A DNA stretch of 64,000 nucleotides, taken from assembly GCF_963583255.1 (NCBI RefSeq), contig NC_084803.1:94373-158372 (forward strand), read 5' to 3'. Shown here piece by piece: positions 1 to 11,962 of the stretch (within the stretch, counting starts at the first letter, position 1; each line of letters starts with the position of its first letter). The position numbers and the translations under genes were made by a program. Source of the DNA: Pyrus communis (Eukaryota; Streptophyta; Magnoliopsida; Rosales; Rosaceae). The notes below the pieces were generated by a model that was not told where the DNA came from, did not search any database, and worked only from the letters and a program-made list of their open reading frames with translations.

Positions 1-67
1 TCATTCCATTTCTTCTTTTTTGTGCTTAAGACTATTCTTTTGCTTTTATTTTGTATTTCTATCCCAG

Positions 68-1534
68 GATTATGATCCATATGAGGAAAATCCTGGAACT
101 GCTCCTTTCAGCGAGCCTGAAACTCAGATAATACGGAAAGTTGCCGTGTCATTTGATCCACACATCTGGATTAATATACACTCTGGGATGGAGGTAGGTC
201 ACATAAACTTTCAATTAGTATTTCCTCATGTTGACTCCGAAGTCATATCAACCATTTTTGAAGTTAACGATTGATGCAATTCTGTTTTACCAAATGCAAT
301 ATCACCCTATGATTTGCCACTTTATACTGTTTTTTTTTTTTTTTTTTTTCCAATTACCATTGAAGTGTCACAGTGATTCTCAATTTTACGTTTCATTTCA
401 ACTTAGGGTTGTGTACTCTGCATATGACACATTTCTTATATAGATTCGGGTTTGTTCAGGCTCTGTTTATGCCGTATGACCATAAGAACACAACCCCAGA
501 TGGAGTTTCCTCCCACCAGATGAAGTCATTGCTTGAAGAACTCAACCAACTGCACTGCCAAAAGCGTTGCATGGTTGGGTCTGGTGGAGGTTCTGTTGGG
601 TTAGTATTACTAGCAGTCGTTATTGTTCAGTTGATTGTTACTATTGTTATCTGAAATTTTAAGATCAGCCTCTATACTTTTGTAACCATCTTTTGTGGTG
701 GTAGCTGGACTGCAAGGCTAAGCCCTGCTGGATCTGAAATTTTAAGTGGTTTATTTGGATAAATAAACTTTACCACCACCCCTCCCCCCACATCTCTCCT
801 CGAATTGTGAGCCAAAGTTTATAGGTTTCGATGCTTACTCTTTTAAAATGGTTATTATATGTTTTTTCATCAAGGTTTATTTCTAGGTACCTGGCACATG
901 GGACAGCAACTGATTTTATGTTCGACATTGTAAGGGTGCCAATGGCTTTCACCTTTGAGGTTTGTCAAGTTATCCCTCATTTTTTCCTTCAAATTTCTGA
1001 TCAAAAAGCAACTTGGAACTAGACAAATTTGCATCCTTTTTGTTGACTCAGATATATGGAGATGGAGCGGCCTCATCAAGAGATTGCTTCAAAATGTTCA
1101 ATCCCACCGACTTCGTTACCTTCAATGTATGTCAGTTTTTTGGTCATCTTTTAAGTTTCAGCATGTATAGAGGCAACAGTCAATGAAAACAGTGTAAATC
1201 TTTTTCCTTTCAGAGAGTTCTCAATGAATGGTCTGCTGCATTTTTCACAATTTTTAAATTGGGGCCAGACCAGCTTGGTGAAAATTATTCAAAGGCTTCT
1301 GTGCCCACCTTATTAGACAAGTGGGTATCCATAGATGAGTATCTTGAAGGTTATTTAGTCGAGAGGAGTAGTAGATATGGAAAGAAGATGGAGGTGCTTG
1401 AACTAGGAATGCAGGAGATAAGAACATATTTCAGGCTCTTCTTGTTATCTTCTGTTCTGTTAATGTTCATGTTCTGTTCCAGAATTTCAAAAAGCAAGTG
1501 TGCTAGACCAATGGTTTCTGCTATTGCAATCTGA
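68..1534 (+). CDS. Zinc carboxypeptidase, M14-like (5' partial)
   Basis: This is the 3' part of a secreted or membrane metallocarboxypeptidase, resembling Arabidopsis At5g42320. Visible exons are 68-193, 460-599, 887-959, 1052-1126 and 1214-1534, all with GT-AG borders and continuous phase; the gene starts before the window. The M14 zinc-ligand histidine is in WINIHSGME (codon 179-181). The catalytic glutamate is in PMAFTFE (codon 957-959, the last codon of its exon). The segment GSGGGSVGYLAHGTATDFM lies between them. Near the C-terminus a hydrophobic run (about 1433-1480, LFLLSSVLLMFMF) followed by basic residues looks like a single membrane anchor with a short tail. Stop is TGA at 1532-1534. 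It converges on the PPR gene downstream. Family call is firm; substrate is unknown. Confidence 0.88.
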
Positions 1535-2573
1535 TATTGAGAAACAACTCCATGTTAGAGGCTTCGTGCTGCACTGTATTGATCGACATGTTGTTCCGCA
1601 CATTTCCTCCACCTCTCCATTGATTTTCAATACCGATTGTGAAACACCATGAGCAGCAAGAAGTTGAGGTCCATAATTTGAAGTGAATTTTTTTTATATT
1701 TCAAGTTCCTAGTTGTCATGGGAAAAAGGAGAAGCAAAAATAAGAAATATCATAGAGGGGTGGGGTGCATGCCAAATGTTTTAGAAAGGATGTCTCTTTA
1801 AGTTAAATTTTTTATTTTTTACACACGATACGAGCAATTGTTAAACCCATTGAGTGTGATTGTTTTATCTGTAATATTCAAAATATTCTTTTAATTTAAG
1901 TGATCATTTATTTGCTTGGATTGAATGTATGCTTGCATTATACTCGAATCTCTGAACAGCAGTTAATCGTTGTTCTTGATCACACCTTTGAACAACCAAG
2001 AGTTGATGTGACCACAGTGGCCTAACGCCTAACATACGCATATTCGTTTGCATACTTCCTTTTGAAATATGAACAAAAACACATACAATTTAGTTTTATA
2101 ATTACATTTACTTTATGATGAAAAACAATCGGACAACTTTTTACAAGATACAAGCAATGAATCACATTTTATCTGGTGCAGCGGTGCATATGGAAAACAA
2201 TTACAACCGAAAATTTGAGTGAGGTAATGGTAATGGAAATGGTGATGGGGGTGTATTTCTTCAGCTGTTCTTGTGTTTGTCACTAGGGTGTGCTGTGCTC
2301 GGTGTCATTGTTCCCAAACTCTGGAACACAATTTCCCTTGATGTTGGATACTCTTGCACGATGGCCAGTGTGAATCGTCGTTCCTGCAAAATGATCAGAC
2401 TGTCAAAGATGGTGATTTACAGCCATTGGAGTCTGGAGATGCTGGCATGTGTGAAACTTATGACTAGCATAAAGATCAATGGGTTTGGCCTTAATCTTCA
2501 TATCATACCTGACTAGGCCAAACATAGCAGGTGAACACATTTAACTGTGGCTGGATGACTCAAATCATGTCAT
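1535..2573. other. Intergenic, between convergent genes
   Basis: Shared 3' flank of the carboxypeptidase and PPR genes. It is AT-rich, and I see no coding similarity or repeat structure in it. Confidence 0.6.
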
Positions 2574-5121
2574 TTAGGATCTGAGTGTCTGTTTCATGTA
2601 TTTCAGCGCAGACCTTAACATAGCCCTAGCTTTCCTATCTGGAGTGCAACCAGACATAATCATTTCTTCATACACTGCTGGAACCTGAAACCAAAAACAT
2701 GCAACTTGTACATTCGAATGAAACTTATAAGTGAAGGCCTGGCCGTCATGCATGCAACGACAATGCAAAGGTTATCTATGATAATATATGAAATTCATAC
2801 CTTATAAAATTTAGCAACACGGATAAAGGTTTTCATAAGTGTAGTATACGTAACTACATATGGTTTCAGGTCCTGCAGTTACAAAGAAGCAAGATCAATT
2901 GTTGTACCAATCTGTGCAGTAACAGTAATTATGACAACATTAGAAATGACTTACATTTTCCTTCATGTACTGCAACACAGAAAAGGCCTCAGTATCCCTT
3001 CTATCTTCACCAAACGCATTGATTAACGAATTGAGAGCCAAGGGACTGGGTTTTAATCCATCTGCTCTCATTACCTTAAATGCGTTCAGTGCTTGCTCTG
3101 ACAAACCCTGTCAAACATTCACATGGAAGATCAAATGGATGTTCAACCATCACACTCACGGTAAGAATCTTATCCAATTCACTATCAGGGATCCAAACAC
3201 AAAGATAAAACTGGTAGTCTGAAGCAAGACGAATAGCCTTCTGGTTGATATCTATCTATAGCTTCAGCAATTGGAAATAAATACACACACACACACACAC
3301 ATTAACATTAGTGTTGATAAGACAACTTACTCTTTGTGCATAGGCATTAATTACGGCATTGTACATTGCCGGGGATGGTTTCATGCCTGCAGACTTCATA
3401 ACCTCCAAACACTCTATTGCATCAGTAAATCTCCCCGACTTTCCATAAATGTCAACCAATGTGGTATACGTAACTATGTTGGGCAGTAAACCCTGAGCCT
3501 GCATCTTCCCCAACAAGCCTTTCACATCATCCCACCTTTGCTGCTCCCCAAAGGAATTGATCATGATGTTATAGGTGGTGGCGCAAGGGGCACACCCATT
3601 TTGCTGCATTTCCTCAAACAGCTCCTCTGCCCTTACATAGCGGCTTGACTTGCAATGACAATCTATAAGCGTATTCCAGGTGACAGTGTCTGGGTGGATT
3701 CCCTCAGATAGCATCCTTTCAAGGGTAGCCATAGCATGATCAAGACAATTGGACTTTCCAAAAGTGTCAATCATGACATTGTAAAAATGCCTATCAGGTC
3801 TTGCTCCACTGCTCTTCATCTCCCTCAAAACTTGGAACGACTTTTGCCACTCCCCTCTATCGCGGTAGCTGGCTAAAATCCTGCTGAAAACATAAGAATT
3901 GGTCTGCACATTGCCAGCTTCCATCTCTTTCAACACAATTCTTGTGCTTTCCCACCTGCCCGCATTCGCGTAGGCATCAATGAGCAGGCTGTAAGTGTGC
4001 TCATCGGGGGAAATGCCGCTCTTCTCCATCTAGGAGACGATGGATTCGGCATCTTTTAGTTGACCTGCCTTTACATAGCCTTTGAGGAGGGCATTGTAAG
4101 CCCTGGTCCTGGGTTGCAGTCCTCCTTCTCTCATTTCCTCGAAGATAGCTTCGGCTTCTATTATCCTGCCGGAATTCCCTAAGGATGAGATGACAGCAAC
4201 CAGAGTGGCGGTTTTGGGGCTCAAGCCAGTGGCCTGGACCATGGCCAGAAGGTGCATAGCCTGGGAGGGCTCGCCGGCTTTAGCAAAAACAGCAATGATG
4301 TCGTTGAAGAGCTGGCCATCAATCTCAATGCTCTCGGACTCAATCTCCCTGTAGAGCTTGAGCATGATTGGAGAATCGATCTTGTTGGAGCGGGTGAGGG
4401 ACTGAATGATCAAGCTGTAGTTGACAAAGTCGGAGCCGTAACCGTCCTGGCGCATGCGGGACATCAAATGGAGGGCCTTCTCGAGGTCCCCGTTATGAGC
4501 ACAGGCGCCGATGAGGGCATTGTAGGTGAGGGGAGTGAGGGATTGGCGCTGGGAGAGCAAGAAGGCCTCGTAGAGCTTCTCGGAGCGGCCGAGGGCGTGG
4601 ATGAGGATGGAGTAGAGGAGTTCGTAGGAGAAGCACAGGTTGTGCTTTTGGAGCCACGAAACGACGGCGTAGGCAAGTCCAATGGAGGAGGAGGAGGAGG
4701 CGCAGAGGGATTTGAGGAGAGAGTGCCAGAGTGGGGCGGGGACAGCGCCGTAGGACTGAGCCAGCTGGAACTCCGTCGGGTCGAGTGAGGTTGGGGAGCA
4801 GGAGGAGGAGGCGGAATCATCATCGGATGACATGGAGTTGGCGACGAACGTGAGGAGGGGACCGAAGTCGTGGGTGGAAGCGCCAGCTTGGTCGTCTCCA
4901 AAGCGTCGTGTCGAGGTTGAGGTTGAGGTTGGGGTTGAATGAATCGTAGTTGAGGAAGATGGAATTGGGGGCAGATGGGGTTCGGAAGAATTGGTCACGG
5001 CAGCGGCTGCGGTGGCGGACAGAGGCCAGACGTGGTGGTGGTGGCGGATGAGTATGGACGAAGTAAATTGAATGGAAGGGAAGCAAGTCGAACCTGGCAG
5101 TGGCACTGGCAGAAGCATCAT
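2574..5121 (-). CDS. CRP1: CRP1-like chloroplast PPR protein, interrupted by an in-frame TAG
   Basis: Pentatricopeptide repeat protein closely resembling Arabidopsis CRP1 (At5g42310), which supports plastid petB/petD RNA processing and petA/psaC translation. Minus-strand exons are 5121-3331, 3107-2955, 2872-2801 and 2684-2574, all phase 0. They give 708 sense codons, with TAG (4030-4032) at codon 364. The N-terminus is rich in Ser, Thr and Pro and fits a transit peptide. From about residue 190 onward PPR motifs of about 35 residues run nearly to the end, e.g. [19 protein letters not shown] and [15 protein letters not shown]. The tail [20 protein letters not shown] is typical of this protein. 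The TAG replaces an expected Glu between AESIVS and MEKSG, and an ATG follows it immediately. Everything else reads cleanly, so this may be a recent null allele, an error, or a gene covered by a duplicate. Confidence 0.88.
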
Positions 5122-6159
5122 CTTTACAATACCTTTGAATTTGATTGATTCAACTTACAAGTGAGAGAGCTGAGTTGAGCATCTACCTCCTCCGGCGGCT
5201 CCTCCTCCTCCTCCTCTCCTCCACCAAAGCAGTTAGTGGCGTTGCAGTTACGGATGGCTGTTAAGCGGCGAAAACCCCACGCAACTAATTGTTCAACTGG
5301 GTATGGTACTATGGTTACTGGTATTCTGTTGAGTATTTTATCGGTTTGATTTGTTTCTGGGGATAGTTTTGGTGGAGGGAAGGCCCAATCCGAGGGCCTA
5401 TCTTGTGTGTTGCGGGACATGACGTACTATCCACATAAACCTTAGAGCTGCCACTTAACCTTTTCAGATTTTCTATTTACTCGATCTTAGATGTAGAACC
5501 ACCTGATTGGAGCTACAAAAATGTTTCGCCTTTAAAATTGGAAGCTTAAGTGTATCCCTAAAGAAATTTAAAGATGTCAAATTCAAAATCTCAAATTTTA
5601 ATTTGATAGTCGATTGACAGTTTAATATATTATCAATATTTTTTTTTCATCACGTGTGTCAAAATTTATTGTTTTATTTATGTTTTTTTTTTAAATGATA
5701 AAAATTGAGTTATTGTTGACTTAAAAATAATAAAATAATACTTAAATATACTAGCTTTTAAGGTAAAGCAAGTGGAATGCCAGGGTTGAGACTCCCTTCC
5801 TTGCTAGCCACAGACACCGGCATCGGCTAGGGTTTCTCTGCTGTAACAATCCCAATGGGGGGTTCACGAGCATCACTTCCTCCGAACTAAGCAGCATCAC
5901 CTCTCTCCACAAAACTTGAGGAGATGGTAATTGATCTTCACGACTAATAAGTCTACTGTAGTCTCTAGTCTGTCTAACAGGATTGACATTTGTAATTTCT
6001 TCGAAATGAAACTCTAGTAAGTCAATGAAACTCAAATTTCTTTAATATTGATTTTGGTTTAGCACATACATTAATGGCATAGATTTGATGATCTTTATTT
6101 CACTAATTAATGTCAGGGACCCGGATGAGAAACAGAGTTGCCTTCTGCCTACAGCCTGT
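5122..6159. other. Promoter side of the PPR gene and intergenic DNA
   Basis: Upstream flank of the CRP1-like gene, including a run of GGAG/CTCC repeats near 5185-5225. An open frame at 5751-6035 on the minus strand has no family resemblance I recognise. I see nothing else. Confidence 0.5.
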
Positions 6160-7646
6160 CTATGGTATTCTGATGGCAACAGAAAGAGGACTAGGGTTTA
6201 AAGAAACAAAAGCAAGGAAGTGAGGATCATGCTCTCATATAGCCATGTCTTGCTCATCTAGATAAATCCAGGCTTCAACTCCATGCCCCGACCTTGTATC
6301 CATTAAAACCACCATATTCATGCACACAGGCTCTTCTGCACCCCTCTTTCCTCCAACACATGACACCCACGACGGCTTTCCCCACCCAAAATCAACTTCA
6401 TAAAGACCAAATTTGCACCAGCTCCTAAATCCTATATAATCCAGGCTCTGTCCATCAGCTGCATCTGCACTTGTGCGAGACAAAGTCTCTCTTATCTCCT
6501 TGAAAGGCTCACAGAATTTGGTGAGCCCTCTAGTCCCATCTCCTTGTAGGCTTTGTACAAAATCACCATCAAGTTTGCTTATTGCTTCCCTCACATGCTT
6601 CGCCAACTTACCCAACTCATGATCACGATCATCATCCACATGAGCTAAGTTGTCCTCCTTTTGATAATGATCTTCAGTACTGCATTGTGACAGCACGGCA
6701 GCCATGGACAGAAAATTTCCCATAGTGTATTCGGAAAATGGTGGCACAGCTCTTCGACGCAAATTCACAGCGTGTGTTATCAGAGATGTCCGGTTCTGAA
6801 CAATATTAGGTTTGGTCTTCAAGTTAAGGGCAGCCATAATGTTCTTCCAGATGAGTGCCGTGACAACCTCCATACGCGTTGGATTTGGCACCCTTGAGCT
6901 GGCTGCTTTTCTCTTGAGTGTGGCCAGAGCAGGAGTATCAAATACAATTCTCCTTGTAACACAGTTTCCCACTTTCAGGAAGCAGTAGTACAAAGCCATC
7001 ATCGCTTCTCTTGGGTTTGCATCATTTTGGGGAAACAAAGATGGTGCATCAAACTTACCCTTTGTATAAATATAATGAGTATAAGGAGTCGCTATGTAGC
7101 GAAATGTTGCGGCAGCCCAAGCTTTGAGGAAGGCGCTCAATGCGGTTCCATCAACAACCATTTGTGAGATAAAGGCACCCAGAACGAAACCGCCGCATGC
7201 AAAGTTGGTGATTTGCATCATAGCTACCTGAGCTCCGGGAGCTGCTTCGTGCCAACTAGCCTCACCGGGAAGGAACTGACTGATGAAGGAGAGATCAGGA
7301 TGGTTGAGAAACTGGGAGAGATTGGAGTCAACCTCGGCCTCTACGTAACGAGCCCCCAATCAATCGAAAGACTCTCTCTAATTCTACCGGCAAGTGGGTG
7401 AAAGTGAGTCAAGGTTTCTGAGAGGGATTGCTTTAGCAGTTGTGACCTCGTTGGAGTAGTTATATTAATATTAATGGGGTGAATGGAGGAGGAGGGGTGA
7501 AAGAAGAGGATCATGGGTACATAGACGGAGGGAATGAACTGGTCCAAGAGGGAGAGCTTGTGGGTTCTCAGGTGTTGGGGTGTTGGGGAAGAGGGTTTGA
7601 TGCACTCATCGGAAATTATCTTGACTTGCATCATGGACGTCAACAT
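6160..7646 (-). pseudogene. BAHD acyltransferase pseudogene (vinorine synthase-like)
   Basis: BAHD enzymes transfer acyl groups from acyl-CoA to alcohols or amines in the cytosol. The N-terminal part (7646-about 7360) reads MQVKIISDECIKPSSPTP through LTHFHPLAGRI. The likely true start is the third Met of the frame, at 7631. The reading frame then shifts near 7345-7365, where about ten bases normally found between SID and GARYVEAEV are missing. The main part continues to TGA at 6235-6237. Beyond that TGA the same frame still encodes a typical BAHD end, EHDPHFLAF then SLNPSPL, up to TAG at 6160-6162. The HXXXD motif reads QMVVD, with the catalytic His replaced by Gln (CAA at 7162-7164). The DFGWG motif (about 6379-6393) is intact. 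Two disruptions plus a lost catalytic residue argue for a dead gene. Substrate cannot be inferred. Confidence 0.9.
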
Positions 7647-8118
7647 CTTGATTAGCTCAATTAGCTAGGTAGGTGATAGATGATTCAGTTCCTGATGACT
7701 GATGATATTATATATGTAACACTAGCTAGCCAGGAGAGCTAGTGATTTCCTCTATTAAGAGCAACTCCAGCGTTGGAGCTCTCCCCCCTGGCAATACACT
7801 ATTCAATCCACCTAATGAACAGTAACTGCCCTTAATGAACAATAAGTAGCCCTGGCAATAGAATTTGCATCTCCACCGTTACACTTCAATAGCCCTGGCA
7901 ATAGGCAATAAAATATTAGTATTTTTTTTATTTATAAAATAATACAAAATAATTTTAATTGTAATATCGGATAAGATTTTTAATCGTTCTCGTTGCGCCA
8001 CGTGTCATTATCCGAAGTATTATTAAATAATACAAAATATTACAAAATAATACAATTATTGGTGATGGATTTCTGATAAGATTATTAACTAATCACGTCG
8101 CGCCACGTGTCATAATCG

Positions 8119-8251
8119 GTTCACAATCTTTGAGGATAGATTTCCATCAGATTTTTAACGAATGACGGCATGCCACATGTCATAATCTGTTTACAATCTT
8201 TGAGGATAGATTTCCATCAGATTTGTAACGAATGACGGGATGCCACGTGGC
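8119..8251. repeat. Two-copy direct repeat in the transposon left arm
   Basis: A unit of about 70 bp beginning CAATCTTTGAGGATAG, with the segment TTTCCATCAGATTT and a TGCCACGTG-like core, is repeated twice. It lies in the subterminal arm just upstream of the transposase promoter, and could be a set of subterminal transposase-binding sites. Confidence 0.7.
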
Positions 8252-8282
8252 ATTATGCACAACCTAATCCTTTCTGAATCCT

Positions 8283-8289
8283 CTATATA
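8283..8289 (+). promoter_or_regulatory. Likely TATA box of the transposase gene
   Basis: TATATAA about 130 bp upstream of the transposase ATG. It is followed by a C/T- and CA-rich leader with no upstream ATG before 8415. Confidence 0.5.
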
Positions 8290-8414
8290 ATCCATCATCC
8301 ATCCTCACAAATCTCACACCAAAATTCTCAAGCTCTCTATCATTATTCATAGTTTCTGCTTCCTTATTCACAAAAATTTGTATCATTATTCATAGTTTCT
8401 GTTTCTTTCTTTCA

Positions 8415-9827
8415 ATGTCTTCTTCTTCTTCCTCAAGGATGATGTGGGAATTCAATCAGGAAGAGGAAGAATTGTTTAACGAATCAGAAGCAACATTCAA
8501 TCACCAGGGGGTAAGAAATGAGAGGGAAGAGGATGAGGAGCGTCAAATGAAAGATGACAAAGTAAGAAGGGGCAGAGCCTCACATTCCCGTCGAGTCATC
8601 CAAGCTGCGGCTCAGATCTGCAGGCCCAGCCGTTCCGGAAACCTTGATAGAAGCAGGCAACGACGAGGTATGGAACTATTGGATGATTATTTTGTTCCTA
8701 ATAGTGCATTCCCTAATACGTACTTTAGACGTCGTTTTAGAATGGAACGACATTTGTTCAACAAAATCATGATTGCTGTTTGCAACCATGATTCTTATTT
8801 TGTGCAAAAAAAAGATGTTTTTGGTGCTATGGGTCTACTGCCTGAGCAAAAAATTACTGCTGCCTTGCGGATGCTTGCATATGGAGCATCTGCAGACCAA
8901 GTGGATGAGATAACGAGGATGGGGCAATCAACCATTCTTGAGTCCCTGATGAGGTTTTGCGGAGCAATCGAATCTATCTACACCGCTGGGTACCTCCGCA
9001 AACCTACACACATGGACTTGGAGCGGCTGTTGAAGAAGGCGGAGATGCGTGGCTTTCCTGGGATGATTGGAAGCATTGATTGTATGCACTGGACGTGGAA
9101 AAACTGTCCAAGTGCATGGCAAGGCGCTTACGGGGACAGAAAAGGAGCAAAAAGTATCATTCTGGAGGCGGTGGCATCTTTTGATACATGGATTTGGCAC
9201 GCCTTTTTCGGGGTCCCGGGAGCTCAAAATGACATCAACGTCCTTGCCCAATCCCCAGTGTTCAACGATGTCCTGCAAGGAAAGGCACCAAAAGTTACGT
9301 ATGAGGTCAACAGACGTATGTATGACGGACCATACTACCTAGCTGACGGCATCTACCCCCGCTGGTCAACATTTGTCAAAACAGTGCCACGTCCACGAAG
9401 TGCAAAGGAAAAACACTTTGCAAGCTGTCAAGAGGGGTGCAGGAAGGATGTGGAGCGTTGTTTCGGTATCCTCAAAGCTCGCTGGGCGATCGTCAAGGGT
9501 GCTGCCAGATTGTTTGATGTAGAGTCGCTTCGCTCCATCATGATGACGTGCATCATTCTTCACAACATGATTGTGGAAGATGAGTACGATTATGAAGATG
9601 TTGATGAATATGAGCCAGACCCGATGAACAATTCAAGAACACGTATATATTGTGCTCATGACGCCACCGATGAGCCTGTGCAACATGAGCCATTACAAAG
9701 GGATGGACGTTACAATGAAAGGCTCATTCAACGATATACTGCATTTCAAATGCCAGACATGCACAATGCCCGACAAATTGACTTGATAGAGCACCAGAGG
9801 GCATTGAAACAAGCTGAAGATAATTAA
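8415..9827 (+). CDS. PIF/Harbinger transposase (HARBI1-like DDE nuclease)
   Basis: Single-exon 470-residue transposase that cuts and moves the element together with its Myb-like partner. The first 60 residues are charged and low complexity. Residues 85-215 contain the helix-rich DNA-binding region (ELLDDYFVPNSAFPNTYFRR onward). The catalytic triad fits D222 in GSIDCMHW, D273 in GAQNDINVL and E347 in DVERCFGILKARW. The motif ILHNMIVEDE follows, as usual for plant Harbinger proteins. There are no stops or frameshifts, and length is normal for the family. ATG at 8415 is the first in the transcript after the TATA box. An acidic C-terminal stretch (about residues 392-406) is present. Confidence 0.94.
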   Translation: MSSSSSSRMMWEFNQEEEELFNESEATFNHQGVRNEREEDEERQMKDDKVRRGRASHSRRVIQAAAQICRPSRSGNLDRSRQRRGMELLDDYFVPNSAFPNTYFRRRFRMERHLFNKIMIAVCNHDSYFVQKKDVFGAMGLLPEQKITAALRMLAYGASADQVDEITRMGQSTILESLMRFCGAIESIYTAGYLRKPTHMDLERLLKKAEMRGFPGMIGSIDCMHWTWKNCPSAWQGAYGDRKGAKSIILEAVASFDTWIWHAFFGVPGAQNDINVLAQSPVFNDVLQGKAPKVTYEVNRRMYDGPYYLADGIYPRWSTFVKTVPRPRSAKEKHFASCQEGCRKDVERCFGILKARWAIVKGAARLFDVESLRSIMMTCIILHNMIVEDEYDYEDVDEYEPDPMNNSRTRIYCAHDATDEPVQHEPLQRDGRYNERLIQRYTAFQMPDMHNARQIDLIEHQRALKQAEDN

Positions 9828-9834
9828 GTTCATT

Positions 9835-10215
9835 TAGTGTGTTTTTTTGAATTTGGTATGTTTATGTTATTTTATTTGGTGTGTTTTATTATTTGGTATG
9901 TTTATGTAATTTTTTTTATGTTTATGTTTATGTAATTCTTAGTATATGTAATTCTTAGTATGTTTATGTTTATGTTTATGTAATTTTTTTATGTTTATGT
10001 TTATGTAATTTTTTTATGTTTATGTTTATGTAATTCTTAGTAAATGTAATTCTTAGTATGTTTATGTTTATGTTTATGTAATTCTTAGTATGTTTATGTT
10101 TATGTTTATGTAATTTTTTTTATGTTTATGTTTATGTAATTTTTTTATGTTTATGTTTATGTAATTCTTAGTATATGTAATTCTTAGTATGTTTATGTTT
10201 ATGTAAAGGACTTTT
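9835..10215. repeat. AT-rich minisatellite
   Basis: Directly after the transposase stop, TGTTTATGTTTATGTAATT and ATTCTTAGTATATG units repeat many times with small changes. It probably forms the 3' untranslated region and the spacer between the two convergent transposon genes. Confidence 0.85.
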
Positions 10216-10411
10216 AATTAGAACCATGGACTTTTAATTATTTTATACAAGGACTTTTAATTAGAACGATGGACTTTTAATAAATAACTTACCAAATAAA
10301 TTTGAATAAATATTCAAGAAATTGGAAACAACATAAATAATACAAACAATAAATAATAAATTACAACCCAAAGTGATTGAAAAATTATGGGCTCCGATTA
10401 CAAAAAGTACT

Positions 10412-11467
10412 CTATTCATCATCACTTAACCAATTTGTGGTGCTAGGATGATCTTCTCTTGTGGTGCTAGAACCACCTTGGCTTGCTATCGTTTCTCTTG
10501 CACGCCTCCTTCGCACCACATCCGCTTTCTCTAACTTCCAAAAATATTTTGAATTTGGAGACTTCCCTTCTAAAGACATGTTCATAATCTCACGATCTTG
10601 TTGAGCCCGTCTTTCTTCTCTAACATGTTCCCTTTCTTGCCTAAGTAGCTCTCTTTCTCTCTCATTAGCATAAAATTCTCTCTCAACAACTGCTTGTTTT
10701 GATGCCTCTCTAGCCTTATCAGCCTCATCTTTCGCCATGTCCCTCGCCAAAGTCAATTCACCTTGGCGAGTAAGTTCTTCCATGAACTTTGCATAATCGT
10801 TCTTCGAAGCACTCCTTTTTCTCTTTGAAGCCTTCTTACCTTCAGGCCTAATTGGAAAACGGGTCGAACCCGACGCTTGTTCAGGGAGGGGCGTTTCGGG
10901 CACTTGTTCTGCATCATCTTCATTAACATGATCGGGTGTAGAGTGTAGAGGGGTGCTGTTCATGTGCACTTCTGGACCGACGTGCACAATTCTAAATTTA
11001 GGACAATCTTTGACAATATTCCAACATTCCCACCGGTTGAATGATTTATTTTTGCTTTTGGTTTTGGCAGCGTACCAAGCTTGTGCTTGAAGTTCCTACA
11101 CAATAAAAATAAGTAACAAATAAATAATACAAATAAGTAAGAAGGCTTCAAATTTAGTAAATAATGAAAATAAGTAACAAATAAATAATATTAATGAAAA
11201 TAAGTAACTAGCAAATATATACATATATATATAAGTAACAAATATAATGAAAATAAGTAAGAAGGCTTCAAGTTTAGTAAATAATGAAAATAAGTAACAA
11301 ATAAATAATATTAATGAAAATAAGTAACTAGCAAATATATATATATATATATATATATATGTCATGATAAGTAACAAATATAATGAAAATAAGTAAGAAG
11401 GCTTCAAGTTTAGTAAATAATGAAAATAAGTAACAAATAAATAATATTAATGAAAATAAGTAACTAG

Positions 11468-11509
<42 letters not shown>

Positions 11510-11962
11510 ATGTTAATCATAACATGGGGCTAGAGTTCCAAGTTTAGTAAATAAATAATACAAACAAACAAAAAATAAATAATACAAACAACATAATTAT
11601 AATGTAACAAATAAGTAACAATAAATAATAAATTTTGTACGTAACGAATAAATAATACAAACAATAAATTATATTGTTACCTGATCCGAGTAATTTTCTC
11701 CACTTCGAATATTACTACTAGCTTGTGCCAAAGCGTCTCTCCACGTACTAAACGATTGGCTAAGTAATTTCCAACGACTGGACATCGATTCTTTGGTTCT
11801 TTTCCCACCAATTTTCCCAAGAAAATTGGTATGAATAAGACTCCACATTTCTCGCAACTGCATCTCATTACCCGTAAGCGAACTATGAGTAACTTCAACC
11901 CAGCTAGTACATAACGCAACATCTTCAATAAGCGACCAATTCGTACCTGCACCAGTGGTCAT
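10412..11962 (-). CDS. Harbinger ORF2: Myb/SANT-like DNA-binding protein
   Basis: The second protein of the transposon, needed in this superfamily for nuclear import and terminal binding of the transposase. Two exons, 11962-11681 and 11095-10412, give 321 residues. The N-terminal trihelix-type Myb domain starts TNWSLIEDVALCTSWVEVT and continues through SSRWKLLSQSFSTWRDAL. A basic stretch (KKASKRKRSASK) is a likely nuclear signal. A long charged coiled coil rich in Glu and Arg follows (AREASKQAVVEREFYANERE). Automatic annotation often mislabels such genes. The upstream open frame to 12178 lacks an ATG, so the start is set at MTTGAG. The intron (11096-11680) is filled by a tandem repeat. Confidence 0.88.
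11139..11515. repeat. Tandem repeat in the ORF2 intron, about 125-bp units
   Basis: About three units, each with AAGGCTTCAARTTTAGTAAA, then AAATAAGTAACAAATAAA, then ACTAGCAAATATAT and a TA run. The TA runs grow in length from one unit to the next. Confidence 0.85.

Noticed and set aside
4252..4788. Plus-strand 178-residue frame and other frames across the PPR exon
   Set aside because: Shadows of the PPR coding strand; no family resemblance.
5751..6035. 94-residue minus-strand frame downstream of the BAHD pseudogene
   Set aside because: I considered a transposon protein remnant but saw no motif to support it.
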